From Treponema sp. (GTDB taxonomy: Bacteria > Spirochaetota > Spirochaetia > Treponematales > Breznakiellaceae), in assembly GCA_031278755.1 (NCBI GenBank), contig JAITJV010000144.1, forward strand, positions 1-5,689: DNA of 5,689 nucleotides. The letters are read 5' to 3'. A model generated the notes under the pieces. The model made no database searches. It worked only from the letters and a program-made list of their open reading frames with translations, and was not told where the DNA came from. Each line of letters begins with the position of its first letter. Within the stretch, counting starts at the first letter, position 1. Of the stretch, positions 5,465 through 5,689 are shown in pieces. The position numbers and the translations under genes are program-made.

Positions 5465-5689
5465 CGATTGTGTAATCATGGCCGGCGGCCCCGGCACACG
5501 GCTCTGGCCGGCAAGCAATTCAAAAAACCCCAAGCAGTTTTTGTCCGCGCCGTTTCCAGGCGCGGCGGGCGGGGCTTCATCTTCCGGCGAAAGGAACACG
5601 TTTCTTGCGGGAGCCGTTGAACGCGCGATTGCCGTCACCGGAAAGGGCGGCGGCATCGTGATCATAGCGGGAAAAAACCACATCCTCCG
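5457..5689 (+). CDS. Mannose-1-phosphate guanylyltransferase, N-terminal part (runs off right edge)
   Basis: This family makes GDP-mannose from GTP and mannose-1-phosphate in the cytosol, a precursor for surface polysaccharides and glycosylation. The frame opens at ATG 5457, inside the end of rarD in a different frame, and is open for 77 codons to the window edge. The N-terminus CVIMAGGPGTRLWPAS (5-20) followed by NPKQFL (24-29) is the nucleotidyltransferase signature, with the conserved Arg15 and Lys26. Two oddities appear: the usual 'SR' after LWPx is Ser-Asn here, and between KQFL and the helix TFLAGAVERA lies a Gly/Ala/Ser-rich stretch (about 30-46) roughly ten residues longer than usual. 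The ribosome binding site is weak (GGCGGG before AAAA-ATG), so translation may be coupled to rarD. The missing C-terminus means I cannot tell whether it carries a fused phosphomannose isomerase domain. Confidence 0.88.
   Translation, partial: MFDDCVIMAGGPGTRLWPASNSKNPKQFLSAPFPGAAGGASSSGERNTFLAGAVERAIAVTGKGGGIVIIAGKNHIL

Noticed and set aside
1..5689. CRISPR arrays, tRNA/rRNA genes, insertion sequences, riboswitches
   Set aside because: No spaced direct repeats, cloverleaf sequences, transposase motifs or long structured leaders were seen; the gaps are all under 100 bases.

Overview
This window looks like ordinary chromosomal DNA from a GC-rich bacterium, with dense coding, very short gaps and G/C-rich third codon positions. 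The gene content fits a spirochete, most likely a member of the Treponema group: a PASTA-only membrane protein sits next to fmt and def, beside a bacterial long-chain acyl-CoA ligase. This taxonomic call is an inference from gene content and protein style, not from a marker gene. I see no transposase, integrase, CRISPR array, tRNA, rRNA or phage gene.

Layout from left to right: (1) the 5' part of an unrecognised exported protein on the minus strand, running off the left edge (1-241). (2) A 65-base divergent gap with a candidate promoter. (3) A plus-strand AMP-forming acyl-CoA ligase (307-1878), ended by a good intrinsic terminator. (4) A minus-strand operon, transcribed right to left: def (peptide deformylase), fmt (methionyl-tRNA formyltransferase), then a single-pass membrane protein with three PASTA repeats (4494 down to 1926). 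(5) A 91-base divergent gap. (6) A plus-strand pair: a RarD/EamA-type transporter (4586-5464) and the start of a mannose-1-phosphate guanylyltransferase gene (5457 to the right edge), which overlap by 8 bases.

How the genes work together: Fmt adds a formyl group to Met on initiator tRNA, and Def removes it from new proteins, so these two form one functional unit. The PASTA protein is co-transcribed with them but presumably acts outside the membrane on peptidoglycan. The order def-fmt-PASTA recalls the Firmicutes cluster def-fmt-rsmB-phosphatase-PASTA kinase, here with no kinase domain. The ligase activates fatty acids for lipid metabolism. The guanylyltransferase makes GDP-mannose for surface polysaccharide or glycosylation. 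RarD is a predicted drug/metabolite-superfamily permease of unknown substrate.

No clear novel multi-gene system is visible. The most interesting points are the kinase-less PASTA gene in the def-fmt operon, a terminator-shaped hairpin facing antisense to that operon at the def stop codon, an unusual insert and motif variant in the guanylyltransferase, and a contrast between operon-internal genes with strong ribosome binding sites and operon-head genes without them.
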